DNA of 64,000 nt, from positions 51,533 through 115,532 of the forward strand of contig QFQY01000003.1 in the NCBI GenBank assembly GCA_003248805.1, in the 5' to 3' direction. Numbering within the stretch: the first letter of the stretch is position 1; each line of letters starts with the position of its first letter. Made by a program: the position numbers and the translations under genes. Below the pieces are notes generated by a model. It was not told the origin of the DNA, did not search any database, and worked only from the letters and a program-made list of their open reading frames with translations. This DNA is from Chelatococcus sp. (GTDB taxonomy: Bacteria; Pseudomonadota; Alphaproteobacteria; Rhizobiales; Beijerinckiaceae). Positions 45,665 through 54,231 of this stretch are shown one piece after another.

Positions 45665-46438
45665 CTACTCCCGCAACTCCATCGCCAGCGCGTCGATCTG
45701 CGCCCGGAAGGCCGTCAGGTCGCCGCTGTTGCGGATGATCCGGTCCGGCACGAACTCGGCCCGCTCCGAGGCGTGCCCGGGCCCGCTCGCCGAGCCGGCG
45801 CCGGCGCGCTCGATCCTGACGACGAGGCCGCCGCGATCGCGGATCGCCTGCGCCTCGTTGGCGAAGCGGACATCGTCGGCGACGATCAGCCTGTCGAACC
45901 CGGTCTCGCCCCGGAAGGCAGGTCCCGGACCATGGAAGCCCGGCGCCCGCTCCACGGCCGCCCGCCAGGCCGCGATCCAGAACTCGGATCCGATCAGTTC
46001 GCGGCCCCATTCGGTCCCGAGCCATTGCATGGCCTGGCGCGGCGTGCGTCCGCACAGGAGCGGTGTCGGCTCCTCCTTGAGGGCGCCGTCGAGCTGCTCG
46101 ACTGACAAGCCCAGCGCCGCCAGCATCGCCTTGAGCGGCCCGGCGAAGCGCACGTGGTTGAAGCGCCAGCGCTTGACCATACGCTCGGCCGCGGTCGACT
46201 TGCCCGCTCCGGCCGCCCCGCAGAAGCCTATCGTGCGGATACGGAAGCCGGCCGCGCAGCCGCCGGTGCAATTGTATTCGTGGTTCTCGTAGCCATGATG
46301 GCAGTGCGGACAATCCCGGTCGGGGATCAGGCCGCGGCGCGGCGGCTTCATCGGCCATGCCGGGCCGGCGACGCCGGAGCCCGTCGTCGGAACGGGCGGG
46401 CGCGGGCCGGGCTTCGGTTGATAACCGTGAATCGTCAT
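45665..46438 (-). CDS. phage deoxynucleoside monophosphate kinase-like protein
   Basis: A 257-residue protein. The first 65 residues include DCPHCHHGYENHEYNCTGGC, a Cys/His cluster that could bind zinc. A P-loop (IGFCGAAGAGKSTAAERM) near residue 80 then begins a kinase domain with FAGPLKAML and DRLIVADDVRFANEAQAI, as in T4 gp1-type dNMP kinases. The ATG at 46438 overlaps the stop of the phosphoesterase gene. It would phosphorylate dNMPs for phage DNA synthesis. The N-terminal Cys/His extension is not usual for the family. Confidence 0.75.
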   Translation of the reverse strand: MTIHGYQPKPGPRPPVPTTGSGVAGPAWPMKPPRRGLIPDRDCPHCHHGYENHEYNCTGGCAAGFRIRTIGFCGAAGAGKSTAAERMVKRWRFNHVRFAGPLKAMLAALGLSVEQLDGALKEEPTPLLCGRTPRQAMQWLGTEWGRELIGSEFWIAAWRAAVERAPGFHGPGPAFRGETGFDRLIVADDVRFANEAQAIRDRGGLVVRIERAGAGSASGPGHASERAEFVPDRIIRNSGDLTAFRAQIDALAMELRE

Positions 46439-47730
46439 GCCGCCTCCCCTCCCTGCCAGCCGGCCGGGACCCTGACGCGCGGCTTCGGCGGCAGGCCGGG
46501 CGGCTCGAGCTGGATCGGCGCGCGCTCGCGCAGGCCCCATTTCGAATGCAGCAGGAAGAGCCATTGCTGCGGCGGCTCGGGCTCGGCCCGCAGGTCGTCG
46601 GCATATTCGCCGTACCCCGGCACGGAGCCGTTGGAGAGCACGGCGCCGGCATTGCCGGTGGTGTGATAGTGCCCGTGCAGGATGAGGTCGGGCCGGCGGC
46701 CGAATCTGGCCTGCTGCGCCTCGACCTTCTTGGTGCCGCGCACGATCGGCAGCATCGGCCCGGCGAAGCCCATGCCGCCCTTCGTCCCGATCTTGTCGCC
46801 ATGGGTGACGAAGACGGTGCGGCCGAACACCGGGACGATCTGGTCCTTGCTGTCGCCATGCTGGAAGCTGAGCCGCTCGTCATGGCGGAAGCGCTCCTGC
46901 AGCATGGCCGCGACCATGATGTCGTAGGAAAGCCGGGCATAGAGCTTGGCCGTCGGCTTCGGCGTGGTGCGGCCGTGATTGCCCGGCACCGAGACGACAT
47001 GAACCCTGCCATAGGCCTCGGCCAGCATGCGGATACCGCCGGCGATGGCTTCGACCACGGCGACGACCTGCTCGGGGCTGGTCAGCGCGTTGGTCGCGGC
47101 GAGCTCGTCATGGATCGCGCCGGAGACCATGTCGCCGCCGAGCACGAGCAGCGCGCCCTCGCATTGCGTATCGGAAGCCCAGCGCCGGCCGATCGTGCAG
47201 GCGGCGTCGAAATAGCGCCTGAGCCGCGCCCGGCAGGCCTCGGGATCGAAGCGGTTCACGCCCAGGATCTCGTCGGGCTCGATCACCTCGCCCATATGCA
47301 CGTCGGAGACGAGGCAGCCGACGACGGAGCGGCCGCGCTCGCCCGCCCCCGGCGGCGTCAGCAGCCAGTCGGGAACCTGCCAGGACTGGCCGCGCAGCCC
47401 CGCCAGCTCGCCGGCGAGATGCTCCACCCGCGCCAGCGAGGCCTCGGCCAGCTTCGCCTTGCGCCGCCAGAACTCGGCGCCAAGCCGCTCTGCGCGCTCC
47501 TGTTCCGGGCTCACGGTCGAAGCCTCCGGCGGGGCCGGCGGCGGCACGGGCGACGGCGGCGCGTCGGCCTGATCCTGACGCCGCAGTGCCTTCGCCTCCT
47601 TCCGGGCCGTGCGCGGGTCGCAGCCGAGGCGGCGCGCGGCATGGGTCGGGTTCACGCCGTCGCGCAGCAGCGCGCGCAACGCCGCCCGTTCGGCCTCGCT
47701 CAGATGGATGGATTTCGGTCTGCGCTGCAT
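46435..47730 (-). CDS. phage calcineurin-like phosphoesterase with N-terminal HTH
   Basis: A 431-residue protein. Residues 10-50 (SEAERAALRALLRDGVNPTH then AARRLGCDPRTARKEAKALR) form a helix-turn-helix like a small-terminase or resolvase type. A proline-rich linker follows, and from about 140 a metallophosphoesterase with VSDVHMGE, VLGGDMVSG, VPGNHGRT and HGHYHTT. These cover the dinuclear metal ligands. HTH plus phosphoesterase suggests action on DNA or on a nucleotide near DNA. It lies in the lysis-side end of the late operon. Confidence 0.82.
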   Translation of the reverse strand: MQRRPKSIHLSEAERAALRALLRDGVNPTHAARRLGCDPRTARKEAKALRRQDQADAPPSPVPPPAPPEASTVSPEQERAERLGAEFWRRKAKLAEASLARVEHLAGELAGLRGQSWQVPDWLLTPPGAGERGRSVVGCLVSDVHMGEVIEPDEILGVNRFDPEACRARLRRYFDAACTIGRRWASDTQCEGALLVLGGDMVSGAIHDELAATNALTSPEQVVAVVEAIAGGIRMLAEAYGRVHVVSVPGNHGRTTPKPTAKLYARLSYDIMVAAMLQERFRHDERLSFQHGDSKDQIVPVFGRTVFVTHGDKIGTKGGMGFAGPMLPIVRGTKKVEAQQARFGRRPDLILHGHYHTTGNAGAVLSNGSVPGYGEYADDLRAEPEPPQQWLFLLHSKWGLRERAPIQLEPPGLPPKPRVRVPAGWQGGEAA

Positions 47731-47742
47731 CGGATCACGGCC

Positions 47743-48087
47743 TCATGGGGACTTCGGTGACCGGCGCGGCGACGGGGGCTGCCCCTCGATCACACGGTCG
47801 ATCCGTTCGTTGAGATGGCTGACCTGCCCGCCGACACCTTCGATCGCGGCCATGATCCGTTCGGTCTGCTCACGAAGGCCAACCTTCGAGACATAGGTTT
47901 CCGCGACATGCAGGCGATGCTCGGCGAGGCCCGCCGCCGTCGCGTCGGCGCGCGCCGAGGCCACGGCCGCGGCCGTCATCGCCTCGGAGCGGGCGCGGTT
48001 GACGATGGCCTCGACGCGCACCCAGGCGGTGGTGACGAAGCCGAGGATCAGGATGACGAAGCCGACGAGCTCGGAGGTGATCGCCAT
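47743..48087 (-). CDS. small membrane protein of the phage lysis region
   Basis: A 114-residue protein with one N-terminal TM (LVGFVILILGFVTTAWV) and a long helical, coiled-coil-prone tail (TYVSKVGLREQTERIMAAIEG, then VSHLNERIDRVIE). The layout resembles DUF2730-type or i-spanin proteins. It overlaps the holin gene end by 1 base. Its place between holin and phosphoesterase suggests a role in lysis, perhaps spanin or antiholin; this is inference. Confidence 0.65.
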   Translation of the reverse strand: MAITSELVGFVILILGFVTTAWVRVEAIVNRARSEAMTAAAVASARADATAAGLAEHRLHVAETYVSKVGLREQTERIMAAIEGVGGQVSHLNERIDRVIEGQPPSPRRSPKSP

Positions 48088-48650
48088 CAGCGCGCCGCCT
48101 TCCGCCCGAAACCGAGCGCGGGGGCGATCTCCTTGAGCGTGTGCCCGCCATTGAAGACGGCGAGCCAGGTCAGCGTCACCGAGCTCCAGGCCTGGACGAT
48201 GTCGCTCATCGGCAGCATCGGCGTGATGCGCCCGCCGCCGAAGACGCAGGCGAGCAGGATCACCGCCCAGCCGCCGATGATCAGGCCCTGCCAGGCCCCG
48301 CGCCAGAACTGCCAGGCGCCGAAGCCCTTCTCGATCTCGGCGGCCTGTGCGGCGCCCCGCGCCTGCGTTTCCGCCTCCCAGATCCGGAGGAGCTCGGGCG
48401 CCTGCGCCTCGACCTCGCGGATGACGGGCGCGGCCTCCTCCGGCCGGGTCGCGATCGCGTCCTGCACGGCCTCGGGCGTGGCGGGCGTGCCGAGCTTTCC
48501 GGCCAGGGTGTCGAGCACCTTGCCGGCGAGCCCGCCGACGACGGTGCCGGCCGGGCCGCCGATGGCCGAGCCTATGATGCCGCCGAGCTGCGGCGCGCCC
48601 AGCCTGACGAGATCGCCGGCCAGAGAGCCGAGCGTCGAAGCGATGTCCAT
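48087..48650 (-). CDS. phage holin (three-TM type)
   Basis: A 187-residue protein. The Gly-rich N-terminus (LGGIIGSAIGGPAGTVVGGLAGKVLD) is followed by TPEAVQDAIATRPEEAAPVI and a C-terminal membrane part (GAWQGLIIGGWAVILLACVFGGG and VTLTWLAVFNGGHTLKEIAP). This is the pattern of the alphaproteobacterial three-TM holin family also used in gene-transfer-agent release. It is placed directly after the endolysin gene. It would open the inner membrane for the endolysin. Confidence 0.8.
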   Translation of the reverse strand: MDIASTLGSLAGDLVRLGAPQLGGIIGSAIGGPAGTVVGGLAGKVLDTLAGKLGTPATPEAVQDAIATRPEEAAPVIREVEAQAPELLRIWEAETQARGAAQAAEIEKGFGAWQFWRGAWQGLIIGGWAVILLACVFGGGRITPMLPMSDIVQAWSSVTLTWLAVFNGGHTLKEIAPALGFGRKAAR

Positions 48651-48667
48651 GGTGCGAAATCCCGGCC

Positions 48668-49372
48668 TCAGAGCCCGAAGGCGCGGCGGAAGGCGGCGAC
48701 GAAGCGCGCGACGGCGCCGGGCTGTGCGGCGGGAGCCGGCGCGGGCGCGGCCGGGATCGGGATCGGCTCGCCCGGCGGCACGATCGGCGCGGCGACCGGC
48801 CGGCCAGCCGCCTTCACCTGGTCGAGGATCGCCTCGACGCGCTCCGGCGCAACCAGCGCCTTGTTGAGCCCGTCGCCGGCATAATAGCTCTGCCCGCGCT
48901 CGAGCGTGCGCTTCTGGCCCTTGGTCGCGGCCAGCACCGGGAACGACGCCCATTCCTGCGCGAGGCGCTTGCCGAATTCCGTCCGGCTGATCGTGCCGGC
49001 CATGAACTCCGCATAGCCGCGGCGCTTGAGCAGGTGATAGCCCAGCCGGTCCTGCAGATCGGCGTCGAGCTTCTGCTGCGGCGACAGGCCGAGCTCGGCG
49101 ATCAGCCCCTGCAGCGTCGCCCGCATGAGCTGCGGCGCGCCGGCGGCCGAGGACGCCTTGGCCGAGCCGAACTTGGCCGCCCAAGCCTTCGAGGCCCAGA
49201 CGAGCTGCGCCGCCTGCACCTCCGCCAGCGTCATCCGCGTCAGCGGCTTGTCGAGGGCGGATTGGCGATTGCCATAGATCACCTCGTAGCAGGCCGGCGC
49301 CGGCAGGCTCGTCTCCGTCCGATAGATGAAGTCGAGCAGCAGCGCCGCGCCTTTCGGAACGGTCTTGTCCAT
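48668..49372 (-). CDS. phage endolysin (lambda-endolysin/GH104-like muralytic enzyme)
   Basis: A 234-residue protein. FIYRTETSLPAPACYEVIYGN carries a Glu in the position of the catalytic acid, and SSAAGAPQLMRATLQGLIAEL matches the SAAGRYQ-type helix of lambda-like endolysins. RLGYHLLKRRGYAEFMAG and a C-terminal Ala/Pro-rich tail (about 170-215) follow. No signal peptide is seen, in line with release by the adjacent holin. The enzyme class is inferred from these short blocks. Confidence 0.7.
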   Translation of the reverse strand: MDKTVPKGAALLLDFIYRTETSLPAPACYEVIYGNRQSALDKPLTRMTLAEVQAAQLVWASKAWAAKFGSAKASSAAGAPQLMRATLQGLIAELGLSPQQKLDADLQDRLGYHLLKRRGYAEFMAGTISRTEFGKRLAQEWASFPVLAATKGQKRTLERGQSYYAGDGLNKALVAPERVEAILDQVKAAGRPVAAPIVPPGEPIPIPAAPAPAPAAQPGAVARFVAAFRRAFGL

Positions 49373-49389
49373 GGCGGTCTCCGGTCATG

Positions 49390-49411
49390 AAAAAGCCCGC
49401 GCGAGGCGGGC
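49390..49411 (-). terminator. hairpin with T-run inside the late operon (before endolysin gene)
   Basis: On the minus strand GCCCGC pairs with GCGGGC around a 5-base loop and is followed by TTTTT. It stands between the small secreted-protein gene and the endolysin gene, 18 bases before the endolysin ATG. Confidence 0.72.
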
Positions 49412-49414
49412 GGG

Positions 49415-49747
49415 TCAGAAGGTCGGGCGCGGCACGAACAGGCAGACCGGCCGGTCGGCGGGGCGGATGACGCTGCCGGCCGGATGGCCGCCGGCGCGGC
49501 AGACATGGAAGCGCCCGTCCCGCGAGGGGCGCGTGTCGCGCTCGGCGACGAAAAGGCCGTCATGGGTGCGATAGCCGCCCGGCACGATCGTCGGATCGGG
49601 CTCGCGGGCATCGGCGTCCTCGCCCATCGGCCAGCAGTCGCGATCCGAGCAGCAGTCGTAAGGGTACCAGGAGTGCGCGGCCGCGGGCCCACCCCAGACG
49701 GGGGCGAGCGCGAGCAGCGCCGGCAGCATCAGCGCGGCGAGCTTCAT
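49415..49747 (-). CDS. small exported hypothetical protein with conserved Cys
   Basis: A 110-residue protein with a signal peptide (MKLAALMLPALLALAPVWGGPAAA). The mature part begins HSWYPYDCCSDRDCWPM, with closely spaced cysteines, and later has GRFHVCRAGG and RPVCLFVPRP. Five or so cysteines suggest disulfides in the periplasm. Such proteins are common in rhizobial genomes and their phages; the function is not known. It sits between the spike gene (16 bases) and the endolysin gene, as a probable accessory gene. Confidence 0.72.
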   Translation of the reverse strand: MKLAALMLPALLALAPVWGGPAAAHSWYPYDCCSDRDCWPMGEDADAREPDPTIVPGGYRTHDGLFVAERDTRPSRDGRFHVCRAGGHPAGSVIRPADRPVCLFVPRPTF

Positions 49748-49763
49748 GCGATGAATTCCGGGG

Positions 49764-52616
49764 TTACGGGAACTGCGAGACGAGGCGCTTGAACAGCGCA
49801 TAGGCCGCCAGAACGCGAGCCTCGGCCGCGTCGTCGGCGAGATACCCGACATAGACAGGCTGGCCGCGCGTCGTGCAGCTCGCGCCGCAGATCAGGAGGC
49901 CGGCGCCGTTGATCGCGGTCGACACCGCCGACGAGGACGCGCGCTGCACACCATCCTGGCGCAGGACGACAGAGGTCGACGAGCGTCTGTGCGCGGCCCA
50001 CATTCCGATCGGCGCGCCGGCCGCGCCGGATGCCCCCAGCGTGACGTTGAACACGGACGAGTTGTTGAACCGAAGCTCGCCCTGCGTCGCGTTCTTGCGC
50101 GGGCGGAACGTCATGTTTCCGCCCATGGTGCAGAACGATCCGGTCTCGGTCACATCCGTCTCGACGGCCCACACCATGGACGCCGTGTCGCGCAGGTAGT
50201 TGCGGCCAACGGTCACGGACGGGTCGAAGGTAGGCCAGCGGATGTTTGTTCCGGGTGTCCCGTCGCCGGCCCAGCCGAGCTTCGGGTCGTAGTTCATGGT
50301 GCCCTGCTCGGTGCCGTTAAAGCCGAGCTTGAGATCGAGCAGCGCCGTCGCCTTGTTCCAGGCCAGAGTCGCCGGCAGGATGTCGGCCGTGGTCCAGTCG
50401 CCGCCATCCTTGAGCGCGCGGATATAGGCGTTGTGAGCCGTCTTCCAGTAGCCGGTCGGGTCGGTCAGCCCGTTCGTCGAATAGAAGCTGTCCGTCTCGG
50501 TCTCATAGGTTCCGGTGACGGCGATCGTCAGCGTGAGGTCGCTGTAGATCGGCCCGAGCCAGCACTGCCACGTCCGATAATCGGCAGGGTCGCGCCACAC
50601 ATCGGAGCCGACGATGCCCGGCGTCGCCCGCACCGTGACGTTGTGCGTCGCTTTGGTCGCATAATTCAGCGTGTTCTTGAGGCGCAGCGTGTAACCGGTC
50701 GCGCCATTGCCCGCGATCTCGAACTTGTTGTCGGGATCGTCGACGATCTCGTAATGCAGGACCGCGCCGGAAACGGCCGTTCCGACCGAACCCGTCAGGT
50801 CGGCGATGTCCGTCCCGACCGAGGTCGATCCAGCGGCAGTTCCGTAGCTGAAGCCAGCCTTCCAACTATTTCCGGCAACCGGCGTCGGGAACGCGGGATC
50901 GACGACGCCCGTGAAGCCCGTGATGGCCGTCGTCCCACCACGATCGAAAATTTCGCAGGTGCGCTTGACGTTGGTGTATGTCCAGCCTCGGTAGTCGACC
51001 TGCTGATTGGTGCGGCTGGTGTCCCCGAGGATGACAGCGAGGCTGTCGCTGTCGGAACCGAGCATGGTCCGGCCGGAGCCGTCCGGAACCGTCGTCAGGT
51101 CGTCGTGCAGCACGAAGGCGCAGTCGATGAGGTCCGACCCGAGATCGCTGCGCGAGGCAAGATACGCGCACGGGTGGTCGTCGGTGCCGCGCGTTGCGGG
51201 CCAGCGCGAGTTGTAGACGCGCAGGTTCTTGACGTAGGACGGGCCGGTCTGGTTGGTGTTCCAGTCGCGCAGGCCGCGCTTGCAATTGATCGCGGTGAGG
51301 TTGACCGCGTAGAGATTGGAGACCTTCACGTCGGCCATGCCGTCCGACATGCCGATGCCCGTGCTGTCCATGAGCATGATGTAGTCGGCGATGGTCGTCC
51401 CGTCCGCCTCGACATAGATGGTGTCACCGGCAATGCCCACGCGAGTGCCGTCCCAGGCAATCTTGCCGCTGTCGAACTGGAACATATCGCCCTGCGAATA
51501 GGTCGTCTGGTAATCGACGAGGTCGCGGCAGGAGATCTGATACGCCATGATGCGCGTGCAGACATCATACTTGTCGGACCCGAACGAGGCCGAGAAGTCG
51601 TACATCGCTGGGAAGTTATTCGTCTGCGAGACCCCGCGCCCGTTCGCCGTGCAGCGCCGCGTGTCGAGGCGGTGGATGTTGAAGCCCTTGACCATCGAGT
51701 GGCCGAGATAGTCGACATCGACATCCCAGACACGCAGGCCCTCCGTCGCCGTGATGAAGGCCGGCCAGGTCGAGCTGCCGGGGTTCGGCATGAAGAGGAA
51801 CAGGCGATAGACGTTGCTGGCCGTGAAGCGCTTGATCTCGATTTCGCGGTGAAACGACTGAATGCCGAGGGTCGTGTCGCGACCGCGCGCGTTGACGAAG
51901 CACGAGACGTTGGTGAGCGTAAAATCCTCGAAGCTGATGAAGGACGCGTCGTTCGTCAGCAGGAACATATAGGCGAGCGTCTGGTTCGTCGTTGGAGCCG
52001 AGACGCGGTTTCCGGTCCATTGGCTGCGCAGCGCATTGCCGCTGCCATCGACGCCGCGGATACGCTGGCGCGTCATCTCGGACGTGCCGCCGACCGACAG
52101 GGTGATGGTCGACGAACCACGCGCATAGGTGCCGAGGTCGCCACGCATCAGATGCTCGGCAGGTCGGCCGGCGGTATTGGCCGCTGCCACATTTGTCGCT
52201 AGCGCCGACAGAGCGGCAGCATTTGCCGCGCTGGACCCGTCACCGGAGCCCTGCGCGGTCGGAGCGTACCACCACGTCATCGTCGAGAGCGCTGCTCGCA
52301 CCTCGACATTGACCGTGATCGTGCGCGTCGCGCCGGTCCACCACTCTTCAACCGCGATCTCAACCGGGTAGATGCCGGGCGTCGTCGGAGCGTCGGCGTC
52401 GGTATAGAGCGTCTTGCCGCCAGGGCAGAGGGCGAAGCCGTCGCCGGAAGCGATGAACAGCGCGCGCTCGGTGGTGGCCAGCGCGCGCAGTGGCGCGACA
52501 TGGGTGTCGGCGCGGGCACTCGTCGGGATCAGGCCGTCGACGACGACAGGCTCCACACCTCCTGCGAGCGTGGCGAACGGGTCCGTCAGCAGCGGAAAAT
52601 CGGATGAGGCCAGCAT
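49764..52616 (-). CDS. phage tail spike/fibre with beta-helix and lectin-like C-terminus
   Basis: A 950-residue protein. An Ig-like stretch (about 60-105, PGIYPVEIAVEEWWTGATRT) precedes a long right-handed beta-helix-like part (about 120-560, e.g. SFISFEDFTLTNVSCFVNAR and VKVSNLYAVNLTAINCKRG). A cadherin-like unit follows (about 650-705, LHYEIVDDPDNKFEIAGN), then a LamG/ConA-like C-terminus (about 790-945). I chose the ATG at 52616, just after a terminator-like hairpin. Such proteins bind and often cleave surface polysaccharide, so it would set host range. Domain borders are by eye. Confidence 0.8.
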   Translation of the reverse strand: MLASSDFPLLTDPFATLAGGVEPVVVDGLIPTSARADTHVAPLRALATTERALFIASGDGFALCPGGKTLYTDADAPTTPGIYPVEIAVEEWWTGATRTITVNVEVRAALSTMTWWYAPTAQGSGDGSSAANAAALSALATNVAAANTAGRPAEHLMRGDLGTYARGSSTITLSVGGTSEMTRQRIRGVDGSGNALRSQWTGNRVSAPTTNQTLAYMFLLTNDASFISFEDFTLTNVSCFVNARGRDTTLGIQSFHREIEIKRFTASNVYRLFLFMPNPGSSTWPAFITATEGLRVWDVDVDYLGHSMVKGFNIHRLDTRRCTANGRGVSQTNNFPAMYDFSASFGSDKYDVCTRIMAYQISCRDLVDYQTTYSQGDMFQFDSGKIAWDGTRVGIAGDTIYVEADGTTIADYIMLMDSTGIGMSDGMADVKVSNLYAVNLTAINCKRGLRDWNTNQTGPSYVKNLRVYNSRWPATRGTDDHPCAYLASRSDLGSDLIDCAFVLHDDLTTVPDGSGRTMLGSDSDSLAVILGDTSRTNQQVDYRGWTYTNVKRTCEIFDRGGTTAITGFTGVVDPAFPTPVAGNSWKAGFSYGTAAGSTSVGTDIADLTGSVGTAVSGAVLHYEIVDDPDNKFEIAGNGATGYTLRLKNTLNYATKATHNVTVRATPGIVGSDVWRDPADYRTWQCWLGPIYSDLTLTIAVTGTYETETDSFYSTNGLTDPTGYWKTAHNAYIRALKDGGDWTTADILPATLAWNKATALLDLKLGFNGTEQGTMNYDPKLGWAGDGTPGTNIRWPTFDPSVTVGRNYLRDTASMVWAVETDVTETGSFCTMGGNMTFRPRKNATQGELRFNNSSVFNVTLGASGAAGAPIGMWAAHRRSSTSVVLRQDGVQRASSSAVSTAINGAGLLICGASCTTRGQPVYVGYLADDAAEARVLAAYALFKRLVSQFP

Positions 52617-52630
52617 GACGGGCTCCGGAC

Positions 52631-52655
52631 AAAAGAAAAGCCGCCCGGAGGCGGC
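52631..52655 (-). terminator. hairpin with T-rich tail inside the late operon (before spike gene)
   Basis: On the minus strand GCCGCC pairs with GGCGGC around a 4-base loop, followed by TTTTCTTTT. It lies between the DUF4376 gene and the spike gene, 15 bases before the spike ATG. It could reduce spike expression or act as a processing site. Confidence 0.75.
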
Positions 52656-52680
52656 CATGAGCGGGCGATGACCGGGCGGA

Positions 52681-53208
52681 TCAGCCGGGCGCGCTGCCGG
52701 CGGCGAACGCGGCGTCGATTTCGGCCATGGTCGAGATCGTGCCGGCCTCGATCGCGGCCTTGATCGCGGCGAAGGTGGCGAAGCCGGCATTGACATGCGC
52801 CTGCACCGCGTCGCTGATCGCGACCATGGCGGCGGCATCGACCGGATAGGTCGCGCCGTCGGCGCCGTGCCAGACCGTCGACCAGCCGGGATCGGCCATC
52901 GCCGCGACGCGGGCGCCGGTGATCATCAGCTTGGAGCGGTCGTCGGTCGCGACCGGCACGCTGCCGACGAGAATGCCGCCGACCTCGAGGCGCCAGCGCC
53001 GATCGGCGGCGTAGGCGACGAGCGCAGCCTTGGCCGCGCTGTCCTGCCAGCCCGGCGCGGCGACGATCGCGGCGACGGCCGCCTCACGCCCGGGCGGGAC
53101 GAACAGCGCCCCGCCGTCATAGGAGAAGCCGGAATTCAGCGCGGTCGCCTCTGCCGGCAGGAGGGCCATCAGCGCCGAAGCATCGTCCGGGCTCAGTTCG
53201 ATCTGCAT
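52681..53208 (-). CDS. DUF4376 phage tail-associated protein
   Basis: A 175-residue protein. From about residue 70, RRWRLEVGGILVGSVPVATDD and WHGADGATYPVDAAAMVAIS match DUF4376, often found in tail-fibre-associated or assembly proteins. The first 65 residues are acidic and not recognised. It lies between two fibre-type genes, which fits a chaperone or fibre-tip role. Confidence 0.78.
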   Translation of the reverse strand: MQIELSPDDASALMALLPAEATALNSGFSYDGGALFVPPGREAAVAAIVAAPGWQDSAAKAALVAYAADRRWRLEVGGILVGSVPVATDDRSKLMITGARVAAMADPGWSTVWHGADGATYPVDAAAMVAISDAVQAHVNAGFATFAAIKAAIEAGTISTMAEIDAAFAAGSAPG

Positions 53209-53219
53209 GGCTTCGCTCC

Positions 53220-54221
53220 TCAGTAGGCCGACATCAGGGCGGCGAAGAACCGGCTGCGCGCGTCGGCATAGGCAGGCTGCGTCGATCCTGCCTGGTGGTA
53301 GGCCATCGCCTCGATGTAGTCGCCGGCCGCAAGCGGGACGATCGTGTGGCCCTGGACGATCGTGCCGCCGCCATTCTTGTTGTAGGGATAGTCGCCCTCG
53401 CCAATGATGGTGGTGCCGTTCTTGCGGATTTGCGTCGCGGCGAAGCGATCATCGGCCGGGGTGAAGAACGACCAGGCGGCCTGGATGTACCAGAGACCTG
53501 ACTCTCCTGCTCCGACCGTCAGACGCTGGCCGTTCCAGGTCGACGTGCCCAGATTGTTGCGCGTCGTCGTCTGGAAATTCAGGATCGTCGCTGTCGTCGT
53601 CGGGACCGAATTGTTGGTCGAGATCACTGCATCGATCGACTTGAGCAGCGGCGCGGCCGGGGTCGAGGCGCCCGGCACCGTTCCCAGCGTCGAAACGATC
53701 TGCACCTGCGTTCCGTCATAGGCGGCCCAGTAATAGCAGCCGGGCTGCAGGTCGCCGATGGCGAGATCGGCGCCGCCAAGGCGCTTCAACGGCTTCGCGG
53801 CGAGACCGTCCGCCGAGAGCGTGACGGTGGTGGAGCTGTTGGCCGAGGCCGCCTTGATCAGCAGCGGCACATTCACCAGCTCGGTCCAGGCCGTCACCGG
53901 CGGATCGAGCGTGATGGCGAGCGCATTGGCCGTGCCGGTGGCGGCCCGGTAGTTGAGGCCGAAGCTGCGCGAGGCCTTTGTGAGCAGGTCGTCGTCGAGA
54001 TTGGAGACCGGCACGCCGCTCTTGCGCGCGAGCGAGCGCAACTGCGCGATCAGGGCGTTGAGCGCCGGCGCCACCCATTCCGTCCCGTCGTCATCGGCGG
54101 GGGACGAGCAGTCCTTGTAGAAGGTGTCGGGATCGCCCGCGCCGTTCGCGGGCGTGTAGGCCGGGCGCACGGCGGCGGCATCGGCGGCGCCGAAGGCGCC
54201 GGGTCCCCAGAGGTCGACCAT
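53220..54221 (-). CDS. phage tail fibre-like protein with C1q/TNF-like C-terminal domain
   Basis: A 333-residue protein. DLWGPGAFGAADAAAVRPAY and LNALIAQLRSLARKSGVPVS open a tail-attachment part. The last ~120 residues (TILNFQTTTRNNLGTSTWNG, GLWYIQAAWSFFTPAD, GDYIEAMAYHQAGS) have the jelly-roll pattern of C1q-like heads. I chose the ATG at 54221. It lies directly after the gp48-like gene, the Mu position for the first fibre gene. Confidence 0.78.
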   Translation of the reverse strand: MVDLWGPGAFGAADAAAVRPAYTPANGAGDPDTFYKDCSSPADDDGTEWVAPALNALIAQLRSLARKSGVPVSNLDDDLLTKASRSFGLNYRAATGTANALAITLDPPVTAWTELVNVPLLIKAASANSSTTVTLSADGLAAKPLKRLGGADLAIGDLQPGCYYWAAYDGTQVQIVSTLGTVPGASTPAAPLLKSIDAVISTNNSVPTTTATILNFQTTTRNNLGTSTWNGQRLTVGAGESGLWYIQAAWSFFTPADDRFAATQIRKNGTTIIGEGDYPYNKNGGGTIVQGHTIVPLAAGDYIEAMAYHQAGSTQPAYADARSRFFAALMSAY

Positions 54222-54231
54222 GTGAAGCTCC

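Noticed and set aside
45033..47012. 659-codon leftward frame over the dNMP kinase and phosphoesterase
   Set aside because: Its text is Ser/Arg/Pro-rich with no motif, whereas the overlapping frames have complete catalytic motifs and coupled starts and stops.
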